A stretch of 64,000 nt of DNA, from assembly GCF_026213295.1 (NCBI RefSeq), contig NC_079417.1, forward strand, positions 248,158 through 312,157. Reading direction: 5' to 3'. Shown piece after piece: positions 10,365-22,469 of the stretch. Numbering within the stretch: position 1 is the stretch's first letter; each line of letters starts with the position of its first letter. This DNA is from Gadus chalcogrammus (Eukaryota > Chordata > Actinopteri > Gadiformes > Gadidae). A program made the position numbers and the translations under genes. A model generated the notes under the pieces. It saw nothing but the letters and a program-made list of their open reading frames with translations, did not search any database and had not been told where the DNA came from.

Positions 10365-13090
10365 AAGCAGGACTAGAGACACGACTATAAAACAAGCACG
10401 CAGCACAGGCAGCAATTTATGAGCACATTTCTTATTGACATGGAGTATGTAACACATAGCCTACCATTATATATTGCCATTGATTGGCAGGAATGATCAC
10501 GCCGATGTTTGTAGAGAACAATCAAAGAGAGGCAGCACTGCCTCTGCCCAATCAAACGGACCAATCAAAGCCCTGCTTCCATCCCTTAATTTCTATCTGT
10601 TCCATCTGATCCTGCAGAAGCAACCACTGACAACAACACTATTACTTGGTTTGCTTCACAATGCGCATGTTCTTGTGTATCAAAATACCATATAATTTAA
10701 CAAGCTCTTTTGGACAGTTGTCTGAGGCAGATCGCTGTGTTCCTCCTGAAGACAACAATTTAAAAAGTTCTCTTTTGTACTACAGTGTTTTCTAGGTTCC
10801 TATGGCCCGCGTAGTAGCACAGCAGGTCGGGACCAGGCCGTTTAACTGCCTTGTGCACATACTTGACGACTTGTTAGGATTGGAGGGGCCATTGAAAACG
10901 TAATCCAAAATAAACACATTTTAGCAAGTCAACTCTTTGGTTTTGTCTGGTTTGAGCCAGAAGCAGATGTCCTCTCTGGCCCGCCAGTTCGAGCCATCTG
11001 AAACAACTCCGCTATCCCCGTCCAGCAAAGTATATCTGTCAACACATTAGCCATGAGCTTATTTTTTAGAATAACAGGGTTGTTTTTTCCTTGGTAATAC
11101 CTCCACCTGACCTGTGCCATGCTCTCAAAGTATCACTCAATCCTCTCAGTGATTGCGTTTGTCCTCTTGGGAGAGCCGGGTATTGTCATATTTATCACGG
11201 CGAGAGACACGCCATGCGCTCTGGATGACGGAGGCCACATTCATACGTCCTAAAAGAGACTTACTGCCAAGAAGCAGGAGGAAGTCCTGGTGTTATCATA
11301 ATGTGTCTTCCTGTCAGATGGGAAACATAAACATTAAGGAATATTGGGGATATTCCTCTGAAACCGACGAGCCCAGGGTACTTCTCCCTGACTCGAGGGG
11401 AGGCGTGAGGTCGGGATGGTAACCTTGTGTTCGAGGTCATGGTGACCTTTGGCCTCCGGAGGTTTGATGTTCACTGGGTCACGACGTTGGTTCTAATGAT
11501 ATGTGTGTCATGATATCATACAGATCTTTTATGTTTTATATCGTGTCTAAAACCCTGCAATGCTTTACATTTACACATGACTCATTAATAAATAACATCC
11601 AACACAGGTTTTTGATTGGCTAACTTCTGAAAACTAATAACTCTAAGAACAACAAAGCAACCGGCTTTTATGATTGGTCAATGGCAGGTTTGAACGGTGA
11701 CTGAACTGACGACGGTTATGACCCATCCACGGCCGGCAGCACATGTCTTCCATTCCCTTCTGGAAGCGTTCTCCTGGTCTGCAGAGCGGGTTCATCTGAA
11801 GACCGCTCAGATGGGGGGGGGGGGGGGGGGTATTCCTGTCGATGACAAACTCTGCAACACGTGGACAGGTTTTTGGTTTTGGTTTAATCATTTCTGAGAA
11901 CAAACAACACAACTCACTGCTTAGCCACAACTCTCTTTCATTCACCGTCGAGGTATTTCTGCTTTGAACAAAACTAACACCAAGACGCACGCTGACTGAG
12001 TTACTTAACTCAATAATTCACCTATTGTTCATTCCTTCATGAGGGCTAATGGTGTCCACTGTCATGAGGTTCCGTCTTTATTCATGCTTCATCTGACCCT
12101 TGGAGCTGAACCCATTCAGGGCCAATAGTTCCCTGATCCAGTGGTTCCCGACCTCACGGTGGTGCCATTGGGCACCGGTATGCCGGGTACGCGTGGGGGC
12201 TCAAAGGAGAGATTTGAGGATCCATTCATAAGGAGAGATCTTACAGATAGTACAAAGGAAATGCCAATGATTAATACAGCCACGAGCCAACAGATGTTGA
12301 TTGGGTCTAAACTATTTGTGTGGAAGATTGGGTCTCGGGCCAAAAACGGTTTTGAACCAGTGTGCTAACCTCAACCTCACCACAGCCTGCTCGTCACTCT
12401 AAATAGACAGCTGCTGGTGGCTCAGCATCAGAGCTGCCTCATGACTAAATGGTTGTCAATCATGGTCCATGAAGGAATGGCCCAGCCTCTGGGAGGTGTG
12501 GCCCTCCACATGCCTCCTCATGGTTCTCCTACGCCGCTGCCTCGTGATTCACGTCTTCCCTCTGCTTTAACCCAGCCAGGCCCAGCGAGGAGGAGGAGGA
12601 GGTGCTAATCATTAGCTCTGTGGACGAGTCATCAACCTCCTGTTTCACCACGTGTCCCTCTGTCATATGGAAGCACCCTGTTGGACACGAGGACACCCTG
12701 TAGGACACGAGGAAGGACATGAAGGTAGCCGTGAGTTCGCCTCCTGTCCTCCACTGGAACGGAAGCGGCAATGGGGGGGCCTCAGAGGGACACCAGACAG
12801 GCTTCCCTGGAAGATGGGGCCGATCACAACAAGCACCACTTACACGGCTCATAGCAGACCCTCTGGGCAGACGACTGGCAGGACATCCTGACCCTAAACA
12901 CGCAAACACAGATTAACAGGCAGAGCAGGGTCCTCTCATATGGCTGTGTTTGATAGTGTTGCTCTGTACTGTCTACTGTATTGATGTGTGATACTGATAG
13001 CACTCGCTCCTCCTGGGACTGCAGGAATCATTAGCTCACAGATATCTCTATCTCAATATATATCTCAATACATGCATTGTACTGGTCCTT
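10365..13090. other. Spacer without recognisable gene
   Basis: About 2.7 kb. A G-run lies near 11813-11830. Short frames on both strands show no family resemblance or consistent exon-intron pattern. A possible small hAT-like MITE within it is listed separately. Confidence 0.45.
12138..12364. mobile_element. Possible small hAT-like MITE
   Basis: The left end reads CAGTGGTTCCCGACC, a typical hAT/Charlie-type terminus. The right end, GGTTTTGAACCAGTG, is an imperfect inverted match. I could not find an 8-bp target duplication, so this is a weak call. Confidence 0.35.
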
Positions 13091-13098
13091 GTTCAACA

Positions 13099-13412
13099 TA
13101 GACATGATGAGAAAGACCAGGCCAGAAGCCATAGACATGATGAGAAGAACCAGGCCTGAAGCCCATAGACATGATGAGAAAGAACCAGGCTGAAGCCATA
13201 GACTTGATGAGAAAGAACCAGGCCTGAAGCCATAGACATGATGAGAAAGAACCAGGCCTGAAAGCCATAGACATGATGAGAAAGAACCAGACCTGAGAGC
13301 CATAGACATGATGGAAAGAACCAGGCCTGAATGCCATAGACATGATGAGAAAGAACCAGGCCTGAAGCCATAGACATGATGAGAAAAGAACCAGGCCTGA
13401 AGCCATATATTG
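13099..13412. repeat. 33-bp minisatellite
   Basis: About nine to ten copies containing CATAGACATGATGAGAAAGA and ACCAGGCCTGAAGC. Single-base indels shift the frame between copies, which explains the three parallel minus-strand open frames. Confidence 0.93.
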
Positions 13413-13431
13413 GCCACAGCTACAGCCTGAA

Positions 13432-13612
13432 TCTTACCTGTAGGTCATCCTACCTGTAGCTCCTCCTAGCTGTAGTCCTACCTGTAGCTCCTCCCTACCT
13501 GTAGGTCCTCCCAACTGTAGCTCCTCCTACCTGTAGCTCCTCCCAGCTGTAGCTCCTCCTACCTATAGCTCTTCCGACCTGTAGTCCTACCTGTAGTCCT
13601 ACCTGTCTGTTC
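13432..13612. repeat. Short degenerate repeat (CCTACCTGTAGCTCCTC)
   Basis: About ten loosely spaced copies of a CTGTAG(C/G)TC core with CCTCC linkers, decaying to CCTACCTGTAGT at the right end. Confidence 0.85.
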
Positions 13613-13729
13613 AGATACGTGGCCCCCACACACCGGTAACACTCTACCGTTAGAAGCAGACTAAGTGCTTCTAAGACTTCTAAACGTTCTCGTCTGATGC
13701 TTTCCAGGTGGAGTTCCTGTTAAGCCTGA

Positions 13730-14166
13730 AAACACACACATGCAGGCACGCACACACCCACACCCATAGCACACAAACACATTTGAACACATTCTCAGAA
13801 GCATGCAGTCATACAGACACACACACACACATAAATTAACATATTCTCAGTGTGAGTCACTTGTTGTCGATCGTCCAACGCTGGGACTGCTCACTTTCTC
13901 TGCCCTACGTTAGTCATTCAGGCCAAATGTACTCACTTCGCTTCTCTATCGCACACACAAAAAGGCACGCCCCCACCCACAAACACCCGCACACACCAAC
14001 ACTCACACACCAATACACACACACCAACACACATACGCACACACACACCCACAAACACCCACACACACCAACACTCACACACAAATACACACACACCAAC
14101 ACACATACGCACACACAAACACACACACACCGGCCAACACCCGCACACACCAACACACACACACAG
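13730..14166. repeat. CA-rich microsatellite region
   Basis: Dense ACACAC interrupted by CCAACA, CATACG and CCCACA. A higher-order duplicate of about 100 bp is visible (about 13990-14080 against 14050-14160). It abuts the 5' end of the L2-type LINE. Confidence 0.9.
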
Positions 14167-14487
14167 AGACAGGTTTAAGAAGTCAAAGAACAGCGTCAGC
14201 AAGGCGGGGAGAGAGGCCAACCAACAGTACTCTGAGAGACTCCAACACCAGCTCTCAGCTAACGACTCTGGTTCTGTCTGGAAGGGGCTCAGACAGATGA
14301 CAAACTACAGACCTAAACCCCCCCAATCAGTCAACAACCTGCAACTTGCTAATGAACTGAACGAGTTCTAGAAAGACCAAGGGACACCAACCCCTGCGAC
14401 TCCCTCTCCCATCTCACCACCCCCAGCTCAGTAGAAACCTGGGCCTCTATATCTCACACCTCTGGGTCTATCCCCTCCACTACCACA

Positions 14488-14874
14488 GTGACGACTCTCT
14501 GCCTGCATGAGAGGGACGTCAACAAGCTCTTCAAGAGACAGAACCTCCGCAATGCAGCCAGACCAGATTCTGTCTCTCCATCCACCCTGAAGCACTGCGC
14601 CGACCAGCTGTCTCCAGTGTTCACGGAGATCTTCAACACCTCACTGGAGACATGTCATGTGCCAGCCTGCTTCAGAGTCTCCACCATCATCCGCGTCCCC
14701 AAGAAGCCATGGACGGCAGGACTGAATGACTACAGACCCGTTGCAGTGACCTCTTTTGTCATGAAGTCGTTTGAGCGCCTTGTACTGTCCCGACTCAAAT
14801 CCTTCACCAACCCACTCCTGGACCCACTGCAGATTGCCTACAGAGCCAACAGGTCCATAGACGATGCAGTTTAA
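14488..14874 (+). pseudogene. L2-type LINE ORF2 fragment, reverse transcriptase fingers
   Basis: The 128-residue frame includes LYRPVAV-type motif 2 (NDYRPVAVTS) and the RSIDDAV block that precedes the first catalytic aspartate in L2-clade enzymes. It ends at a stop just after RSIDDAV. The normal continuation (NMALHYSL) is visible in another frame, so at least one indel separates it from the next fragment. Confidence 0.85.
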
Positions 14875-14921
14875 CATGGCTCTGCACTACAGCCTCTAGC
14901 ATCTGGTCTCCCCAGGAACAT

Positions 14922-15971
14922 GTGCCAGAATCCTGTTTGGTGGACTTCAGCTCTGCCTTTAATACTATCCTCCCAGCCCTGCTTCAGGACAGGCTCTCCC
15001 AGCTCCACGTGCCCGATTCCACCTGCAGGTGGATCACAGACTTCCTGTCTGACAGGAAGCAGCGTGTGATGCTGGGGAAACATTTATCTGAATCCCAGAC
15101 CATCAGCACAGGATCCCCCAAGGCTGTGGTCACGGACGATACCCCGCTCATTGGGCTCATCTCTGGCGAGGATGAGTCCGCCTACAGGTGGGAGATTGAC
15201 AATCTGGTGACTTGGTGCAGCCAGAACAACCTGGAGCTTAACGCTTTAAAAACAGTGGAGATTATTGTGGATTACAGGAAGAACCCAGCCCCATCCACCC
15301 CCATCATCCTGTGTGGCTCCCCAGTCGACTCTGTGGAGTCCTGCCGCTTTCTGGGCACCATCATCACCCAGGACCTTAACTCGGAGCGGAACATCAGGTC
15401 CCTCACCAAAAAAGGCCAGCGGAGGATGTTCTTCCTGCGCCAGCTGAAGAAGTTCAACTTGCCAAAGACTATGATGGTGCACTTCTACACTGCAATCATT
15501 GAGTCTATCCTCACCTCATCCATCACTGTCTGGTACACTGCTGCTACGGCTAAGGACAAGAGCAGGCTGCAGCGTATCATACGCTCTGCTGAGAAGGTGA
15601 TTGGCTGCAACCTTCCATCCCTCCAGGACCTGCACAGCTCCAGGGCTCTGAGGCAGGCAGGCAGGATTATGGCCGACCCCTCCCATCCTGGTCACAGACT
15701 ATTTGAAACTCTCCCCTTTGGCAGGAGGCTGCGGTCCATCAGGACCAAAACCTCCCGCCACTTGAACAGTTTCGTCCCCTCTTCAGTGCAGATCCTTAAC
15801 AGGGTCCCGGGACCGCCACCCCCACTGACTGGCACTGACTCTGGTAATCATACCCATCACCAATTTGTCAATTCTTATACATTTTCAAGTATCGTTTACT
15901 TTAGTCTTTATTCTATTTTATCCAATTTGAACTTATCACTTATGTCCCTGCTTGTTTATTTATTGTGTTAG
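14922..15971 (+). pseudogene. L2-type LINE ORF2 fragment, palm to C-terminus, active site deleted
   Basis: This 349-residue frame starts at the first catalytic block (VDFSSAFNTI) and runs to the end of ORF2. The FADD box is missing: at about 15108-15150 the sequence jumps from STGSPK to VTDDTPLIG, so roughly 25-30 residues are lost without breaking the frame. Without it the enzyme cannot polymerise. The C-terminal part (MADPSHPGHRLFE, GRRLRSIRTKTSRH) is well kept. Confidence 0.87.
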
Positions 15972-16099
15972 ATTGTTTATTTGATAGTCACTGTTTATTC
16001 ATTGTTTATTGTCTCAATGTATGCACCTTATTCACCAAGACAAATTCCTTGTTGGTGTAAAACTCTTCTTGGCAATAAATCCTTTCTGATCTGATTCCG

Positions 16100-16438
16100 A
16101 TTTATCCAATTTGTTTCAACCACCAAGAAAAAGACGAAGAAAAAGACGAGAAAGACTCCGACCTGGCAAACCGCATTTTTAAAGCATCAACCTTTAGGAT
16201 CCAGCAGAGATTAAAGTCCTGTTTTCTGCCAACCTGCCGGAGAGGTCTAACCGATGCTCTCTCGTGCTCCCGTTGACTGAACTCAACTCCAAAAGCAGAA
16301 CTGAAGGCCGAAGAATGTCCCTTAATGCGGACCAGGAGGAACGATTCTGTTCTCAATCAGCCTCAGAAATGGAAGACAAAACCTCAGATAAACTAGCCCA
16401 CATATGTCTAAACAAATGAGTGGCTAAATACTACTCAT
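16100..16438. other. Spacer without recognisable gene
   Basis: About 340 bp between the LINE tail and the CCA array. Nothing recognised. Confidence 0.5.
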
Positions 16439-16439
16439 A

Positions 16440-17097
16440 ACTAACCAGACCGCAGTACCACTGACCACCACCACCACACCAGGCAGTACCACAGACCACC
16501 ACCACCACCACCACCACCACCACTAGGCAGTACCACTGACCAACACCACCACCACCACCACACCACCAGTACACCACCACCACCACCACCACCACCACCA
16601 ACACCACCACCACCACCACCACCACACCAGGCAGTACCACCACCACACTACCACCACCACGCACCCACACCCAGGCAGTACCACCACCACCACCACCACC
16701 ACCCCCACCACCACCACCACCACACCAGGCAGTACCACCACCACCACCACCACCACCACCACCACACCAGGCAGTACCACCACCACCACCAGGCATACCA
16801 CTGACCACCACTACCACCCCCCACCACCACACCAGGCAGTACCACCACCACCACCCCACCACCACCACCACCACACCAGGCGGTACCACTGACCACCATC
16901 AGGCAGTTACCACTGCCCCCACTAGGCAGTACCACTGACCACCACTAGCAGTACCACTGACCACCACCCCACCACCACCACCACCACCACCACCACCACC
17001 ACACCAGGCAGTACCACCACCACCACCACCACCACCACCACCCCACACCAGTCATACCACTGCCCACCACCAGCAGTAACCACTGACCACCACCACC
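16440..17097. repeat. (CCA)n-rich array with AGGCAGTA punctuation
   Basis: Runs of CCA of varying length are punctuated by CACCAGGCAGTACCAC and ACCACTGACCACCA. It is a compound minisatellite whose larger unit is a CCA run plus the AGGCAGTA spacer. Gly/Val/Trp-rich minus-strand frames are artefacts. Confidence 0.95.
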
Positions 17098-17249
17098 AGA
17101 GGAGGCCGGCCAGTTAGCGTGGAGAAGCTGAGCGTGAGGACCATGACGAGTCGGAGCGATGTTGGTTTTCAGATGACCCCATGAGTTAACACAGGGTTCT
17201 GGAGAGCTTCAGCTCAACCTGGACCCATGGTTCATGGGCCAGGCCTCGC

Positions 17250-18302
17250 TCTCCCCCTCCTCCTCTCCTCCTCCTCTCCTCCTCTCCCCCTCCTCCTCCT
17301 CCCCCTCCTCCTCCTCTCCTCTCCTCCTACCTCCTCCTCCTCCTCCTCCTCCTCCTCTCCTCTCTCCTCCTCTCCTCCTACTCCTCCTCCTCCTCCTATC
17401 CTCCTCCTCCACTCCTCCTCCTCTCCTCCTCCTCTCCTCCTCCTCCCCTCCTCCTCTCCTCCTCTCCTCTCCCTCCTCCTCCTACACTCCTCCTCTTCTC
17501 CTCCTCTTCCTCTCCTCCTCTCTCCTCCTCTCCTCTCCTCTCCTCCTCCTCCTCTCCTCCTCCTGCTCCTGCTCCTCCTCTCCTCCTCCTCCTCCTCCTC
17601 CTACACTCCTCCTCTTCTCCTCCTCCTCCTCCCTCCTCCTCCTCTCCTCCTCCGCCTCTCCTCTCCTCTCCTCCTCCTCCTCCTCCTCCTCCCTCCTCTC
17701 CTCTCTCCTCCTCCTCCTCCTCCCTTCTCCTCCTCTCCTCCTCCTCCCTCCTCCTCCTCCTCCTCTCCTCCCTCCTCTCTGCCTCCCTCTCCTGCTCCTA
17801 CTCCCTCCTCCTCCTCTCCTCCTCCTCTCCTCCTCCTCTCCTCTCCTCTCCTCTCCTCCTCCTCCTCCTCTCCTCCTCTCCTCCCTCCTCCTCTCCTCCC
17901 TCCTCCTCCTCTCCTCCTCCTCCTCTCCTCCTCTCCTCCCCTCCTCCCCCCCTCCTCCTCCCTCCTCTCCTCCTCCTCTCCTCCTCCTCTCCTCCTCCCT
18001 CCCCCTCCTCCTGCTCCTCCTCCTCCTCCTCCTCCTCTCCTCTCCCTCCTTCCCCCTCCTCCTCTCCTCCTCCTCCTCCTCCTCTCCTCTCCTCCTCCTC
18101 CTATCCTCCTCCTCCTCTCTCTCCTCTCCTCTCCTCCTCTCCTCTCCTCTCCTCTCCTCCTCCTCTCCTCCTCCTCTCCTTCCTCCCCTCCTCCTCCTCT
18201 CCTCCTCCCTCCCTCCTCCTCCTCTCCCTCCTCCTCCTCCTCCTCCTCCTCCTCCTCCTCCTCCTCCTCCTCCTCTCCTCCTCCTGCTCCTCCTCTCCTC
18301 CT
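17250..18302. repeat. 1 kb polypyrimidine (TCC)n-rich tract
   Basis: The + strand is almost purely C and T (CTCCTCCTCCT with CTCTCCT and CCCCT variation), broken by rare A or G. Such mirror-rich Pu/Py DNA can adopt triplex (H-DNA) structure. The two overlapping frames of about 385 residues of Ser/Pro/Leu are artefacts of a tract with no stop codons. Confidence 0.97.
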
Positions 18303-18800
18303 GGGACAGGGAGGCTGGCTGGCTAACATGGAGCGTGAGGGGAGGGAGGCGAGGGGTGGAGGAGAAGAGGAGGGGAGGTGAGGGCCCAGCAGGCTGAGGG
18401 CCGTCCAGTGGACACCATTAGCCGCTGCGCTCCATTGGTCCACATCTCAAGTAGAGGGAGAACTTATCTAATTTACATCCTTGGGCCCCGGCTCCTCCGA
18501 GTCTTGTGGTTGGCTGTGGAGAACCTCCCACTCAGCCAATGAGGGGAAGGTACTCTGTTGGGACGAACGTGGTGCAACTGAAACCAGATCAGAGAAGGTT
18601 CCAGAAACATAAATTCTCGTAAAGCCTTTCAGTTGAAAGGCTGGACTCACTAATACCACGACTAATGGGGAGCCGGTCGGAGCGACGGTCGAGGAAAACC
18701 GAGACAGGATCAGGCATTCCCTAACCTCCAATACCCTCCTCGTCCCCCCCCCCTTCTCCAGCAAAGTTCAGATGCTGAGTCAGTACTACTCCACCAGATT
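18303..18800. other. Spacer between two opposite-sense purine/pyrimidine tracts
   Basis: About 500 bp of mixed sequence, including a purine-rich patch at 18330-18385. I see no gene. Confidence 0.5.
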
Positions 18801-18804
18801 CCAG

Positions 18805-19758
18805 ATGGGTGGAGGGAGGGAAGGGTGATGAGAAGAGGAGGGGAGGTGAGGGGTGGAGGAGAAGAGGTGGGGGGGGGTGAGGGGTGGAGGAGAAGAGGAG
18901 GAGAGGTGAGGGGTGGTGGAGAAGAGGTGAGGGGTGGAGGAGAAGAGGAGGGGGAGGTGAGGGGTGGAGGAGAAGAGGAGGGGGGGTGAGGGGTGGAGGA
19001 GAAGAGGAGGGGGGGTGAGGGGAGGAGAGAGGAGGGGGGGGGTGAGGGTGGAGGAGAAGAGGAGGAGGTGAGGGGTGGTGGAGAAGAGGTGAGGGGTGGA
19101 GGAGAAGAGGAGGGAGGTGGGTGGAGGAGAAGAGGAGGGGGGGTGAGGGGTGGAGGAGAAGAGGAGGGGGGTGAGGGGTGGAGGAGAAGAGGAGGGGGGG
19201 TGAGGGGTGGAGGAGAAGAGGAGGGGGAGGTGAGGGGTGGAGGAGAAGAGGAGGGGGGGGTGAGGGGTGGAGGTGGGAGGAGGGGGGGGTGAGAGTTGGA
19301 GGAGAAGAGGAGGGGGAGGGGTGGAGGGAGAGAGGAGGGGGGTGAGGGGTGGAGGGGGGGAGGAGGGGGGTGAGGGGTGGAGGAGAAGAGGAGGGGGGGG
19401 AGGGGTGGAGGAGAAGAGGAGGGGGGGTGGGGTGGAGGTGGGGAGGAGGGGGGGTGAGGGGTGGAGGAGAGAGAGGGGGGGGGTGAGGGGTGGAGGAGAA
19501 GAGGAGGTGAGGGGTGGAGGAGAGAGGAGGGGAGGTGAGGGGTGGAGGAGGTCATGGAGGAGGAGTGGGGGTGAGGGGTGGAGGAGAAGAGGAGGGGAGG
19601 TGAGGGGTGGAGGAGGTCATGGAGGAGGAGTGGGGGTGAGGGGTGGAGGAGGGAGGTGAGGGGTGGAGGAGGTCATGGAGGAGGAGTGGGGGTGAGGGGT
19701 GGAGGAGAAGAGGAGGGGAGGTGAGGGGTGGAGGAGGTCATGGAGGATGAGTGGGGGC
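18805..19758. repeat. Purine-rich minisatellite (GAGGGGTGGAGGAGAAGAGG)
   Basis: About 35 copies of a 20-30 bp unit, GAGGGGTGGAGGAGAAGAGG plus a variable G-run. The right end has a longer unit containing GAGGTCATGGAGGAGGAGTG (four copies, about 19545-19755). The + strand is G-rich, so G-quadruplex potential is high on this strand. It is complementary in character to the TCC tract 500 bp upstream. Confidence 0.95.
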
Positions 19759-19759
19759 A

Positions 19760-20628
19760 GGTGAAGGGATAGGTCAGGGTGATTGAGTGAGGAGCAGGAT
19801 ATGTGAGGGGGGGATGTGATGAATGCGGGCATGGCGTCAAACCCTGATGTGTCTTTCTCATGGACCCTGGCCAGCCGGAGACCTCTGTTCATGTGGGACC
19901 CGGTTCTGCTGGTTCTAACCCTTCCCATGTCCATTAAAGTACTCAGAGGCTGCCTCTGGGCCTGTCCCAGAGATCCCAGCTCAGCCAATGTGTCTCTGGC
20001 TGCAGGCGTGGACCAAGGCAAGGATGACTCCCAGGCCAGTGTTCAGTGATGTGTAAAGCCCGCAGACCCTACTGCTGCTGGCCTGCTGTCTCAGCTGCAG
20101 CTCCATGGATCCTGGATGGAGGCTCTCCACTTGTAAATCATGAGATGAGATTTTCGCTGTGCACGGACATCATTTAACGTTACCCGCCAACAAGATCAAA
20201 GACAACATGTTCGCCGCTTTTGCGCTTCAGGTCCGCTCTCTGCCCTCTCCTTCTGGGGAGCATCTTGGTCTGTCTTTCAGCTTAAAGGCAATGGGTTCAA
20301 TGTCTACCTGGGGGCACCTCTAAGCCACCCCTACTTTAATAGCACGTATCCGAGGTGGATTGATCAATGGCATCAAATGGTGAATAACCAAAGGAGACAC
20401 AGAGCCGTTATGGACGCTGTCCTGTGTATGTCTCAGCTTTGGAAGAAGTTCTCCACCAGCCCTCAAAAGAGTCAGCTGAACTTGTGGCGAAGGTAATTCT
20501 AATTGAGAGTTACGGTACTTAAATACTTTTTCTCCATCCTGCATATTTGCTGTGTTCTCTGGGTTCATGGAGCATGGTCTGGTATGAGGCCTTCTCCAGG
20601 TCGTTCTTCTGCAGTCAGCATCCCCCCC
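19760..20628. other. Spacer without recognisable gene
   Basis: Mixed sequence. I find no exon, RNA gene or transposon ends. Confidence 0.45.
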
Positions 20629-20629
20629 C

Positions 20630-20634
20630 CCACA

Positions 20635-20671
<37 letters not shown>

Positions 20672-20673
20672 GA

Positions 20674-20706
<33 letters not shown>
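20630..20706. repeat. (CA)n microsatellite
   Basis: Two blocks of ACAC separated by CACCGACCAC, preceded by a C-run. Confidence 0.97.
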
Positions 20707-20709
<3 letters not shown>

Positions 20710-22340
20710 CCCTCCCATCCCTCTATCTGGCCAGGAGGAGAACCAGAGAACCAGGTTTCATGTTTTCCTTACATTTGTTTCCGGCTGCAGCAGGAACCAC
20801 GAATTGATTCAGCGTATCCATGTTGTCTGAGGCCCAATGCTGGGCTGACACCAGCCTGCTCACAAAGCAGCTCTCCACCAACGTCCAACACATCTGGCTG
20901 GAGAGGAGAGGAGCAGGAGGTCAGACACTTGAGGAGAAGGAGGACCTGCTGTAAATCTTGTTGTTTAATCAGCTGGGAGAAGGAGCACCTCGCTGAGGAA
21001 GAGGGACAGGAAACACCTTCCTAAGACACGCACAATGATGGAACAATGTCCTCCTGTTTACGAGCGGCTCATTCAACGCTGCAACGCTATTGCGTCTTGC
21101 TCAATGGCCCTGTGGCAGCGCTTAGGTAAACATGTCTCCCGGCGATGTCCAAGGCGACTTTAAACCCTACTCTACTTTGACATAAGGTCGTTGCAGGTTA
21201 GGCGTCTGGAGATGCGCAGTGGAAACAGTCGGCGATGCCCTGTCCCAGAACGCTCTCCTTTAAAGGCAACGTGTCTGCACATGGAGACCCGATGTTGCTC
21301 GCACGCCACGTTGCGAGGGAGCTTATCAGCTCACCTCCGCCGTCGCCACGCTCCCAGCGGCCTCGCGCCGGACGGAGACCGATGCCCCCGGTCTGTTTCC
21401 GATAGTGACTTACGGCGGCACTCAGAGGGGCGCATACCTCACCCACGCTTTCTCCGAACTCCAGGCCACTGGACGCCAGCCGACACAAACAGCACCAGTA
21501 GGTCTGGGGTCTCGTGAAACTGTGTTTGATTCAACGCTTGTTTCCAGGATACATCCGTGTCACCTCTCCGCCGGTTCTCCTCCGCGCGGCCCCTCTGTGA
21601 ACCGTCCGGCGGCGGCTCGCTGCGTCTGCCCAGACGCCCGTCAGCGGAACACGGCTGGCTCAGGGAACACGTAAACAAACCAGAATAAAGGCTGAGTTAC
21701 GACCTCTCCCGGGACCTCGCTGCTGTTTACCATCAGATATGCTTTCACTGTCAGGTCAGCTCTGGTTTGGGATCAGGACACATTGAACTGTGGTTCAGGT
21801 GGAACAATGTTCCATCTACAGACCAAGTAGATCCAATCAAATCAATCCTTGGATACGGCCATGATACGGCTAACTCAATTAGATCCTCCTCATACCGTAG
21901 GCCTGCTGCATTAAGGCTAGGAAACACTTCCTCTCTGCACGCAAAGTTCTTTCTTTCAGAAAGAAATGAACTCCATGTTAATTTTCAGTACATATTTGGT
22001 GCCACTGGGGACAGCGGTCTGTTGTGTGGAGGGTCAGCCCAGGCTGAGAGGCCGGTTGTGTTTGTCACAGGGAACACAGCGCGGCAGCCCGCCTGCCAAA
22101 CCACAACCCTGGGCTGGAGAAGGAATTCAGAACACCACCTCCTCCCATTCTCATCTTCTGACAGCCGTGTTGAAGCCTAATTTTTGGGTTTCATGAAGAC
22201 AGAAGGGAGATGTGAGGGCCTGCGATGCGTCCCCCTTTATGTTACATTTGGTGTAATGTTTGAGGAGCCCCCACATGTTAGAGCACAGCTACGAGTTTAT
22301 CTCCAAGCTCGGCCCTAGCTGGACATTAGAGTCTGATCCC
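20707..22340. other. Spacer, CpG-rich at 21190-21680
   Basis: No gene recognised. The part at about 21190-21680 is visibly richer in CpG and G+C than its surroundings and is followed by AATAAA at about 21685. It could be a CpG island or a lost exon, but open frames there match no family I know. Confidence 0.4.
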
Positions 22341-22343
22341 TAC

Positions 22344-22465
22344 GCCCTGAGACCACAAGGGAAATTACCCTACGACCTGAGACAACCAGGGAATTGAACC
22401 TACGGCCTGAGACCACAAGGGAAATCAACCCTCCAACCGGAGACAACAAGGGAAATGAACCCTAG
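22344..22465. repeat. About 30-bp minisatellite, four diverged copies
   Basis: Copies read CTACGCCCTGAGACCACAAG, CTACGACCTGAGACAACCAG, CTACGGCCTGAGACCACAAG and a diverged CTCCAACCGGAGACAACAAG, each followed by GGAAAT-type sequence. Confidence 0.85.
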
Positions 22466-22469
22466 CCAG

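Larger units (their letters stand above)
14167..16095 (+). mobile_element. 5'-truncated, decayed L2-clade LINE (reverse transcriptase part of ORF2)
   Basis: A non-LTR retrotransposon fragment. Reading + strand frames together gives an ORF2-like series: an upstream linker (about 14170-14400), fingers and palm of the reverse transcriptase (DYRPVAVTSFVMKSFERLVL at 14731-14790; LVDFSSAFNTILPALL at about 14934-14982), then the thumb and C-terminal region (FLGTIITQDLNSERNI; RAEKVIGCNLPSLQDL-like; GHRLFETLPFGRRLRSIRTK). The 3' end shows GGCAATAAA followed by a decayed CTGATCTGATTC microsatellite, typical of L2 tails. It is dead: a stop and frameshifts lie at about 14873-14930. An in-frame deletion removes the segment between the GSPKG block and the FADD catalytic motif, leaving GSPKAVVTDDTPLIG. 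Family placement is from recognised motifs; no database was searched. Confidence 0.88.

Noticed and set aside
17227..18397. Two frames of about 385 residues rich in Ser, Pro and Leu
   Set aside because: Pure polypyrimidine DNA has no stop codons in these frames.
21191..21678. Overlapping frames of 89-108 residues
   Set aside because: Low stop frequency follows from GC content; nothing matched known proteins.
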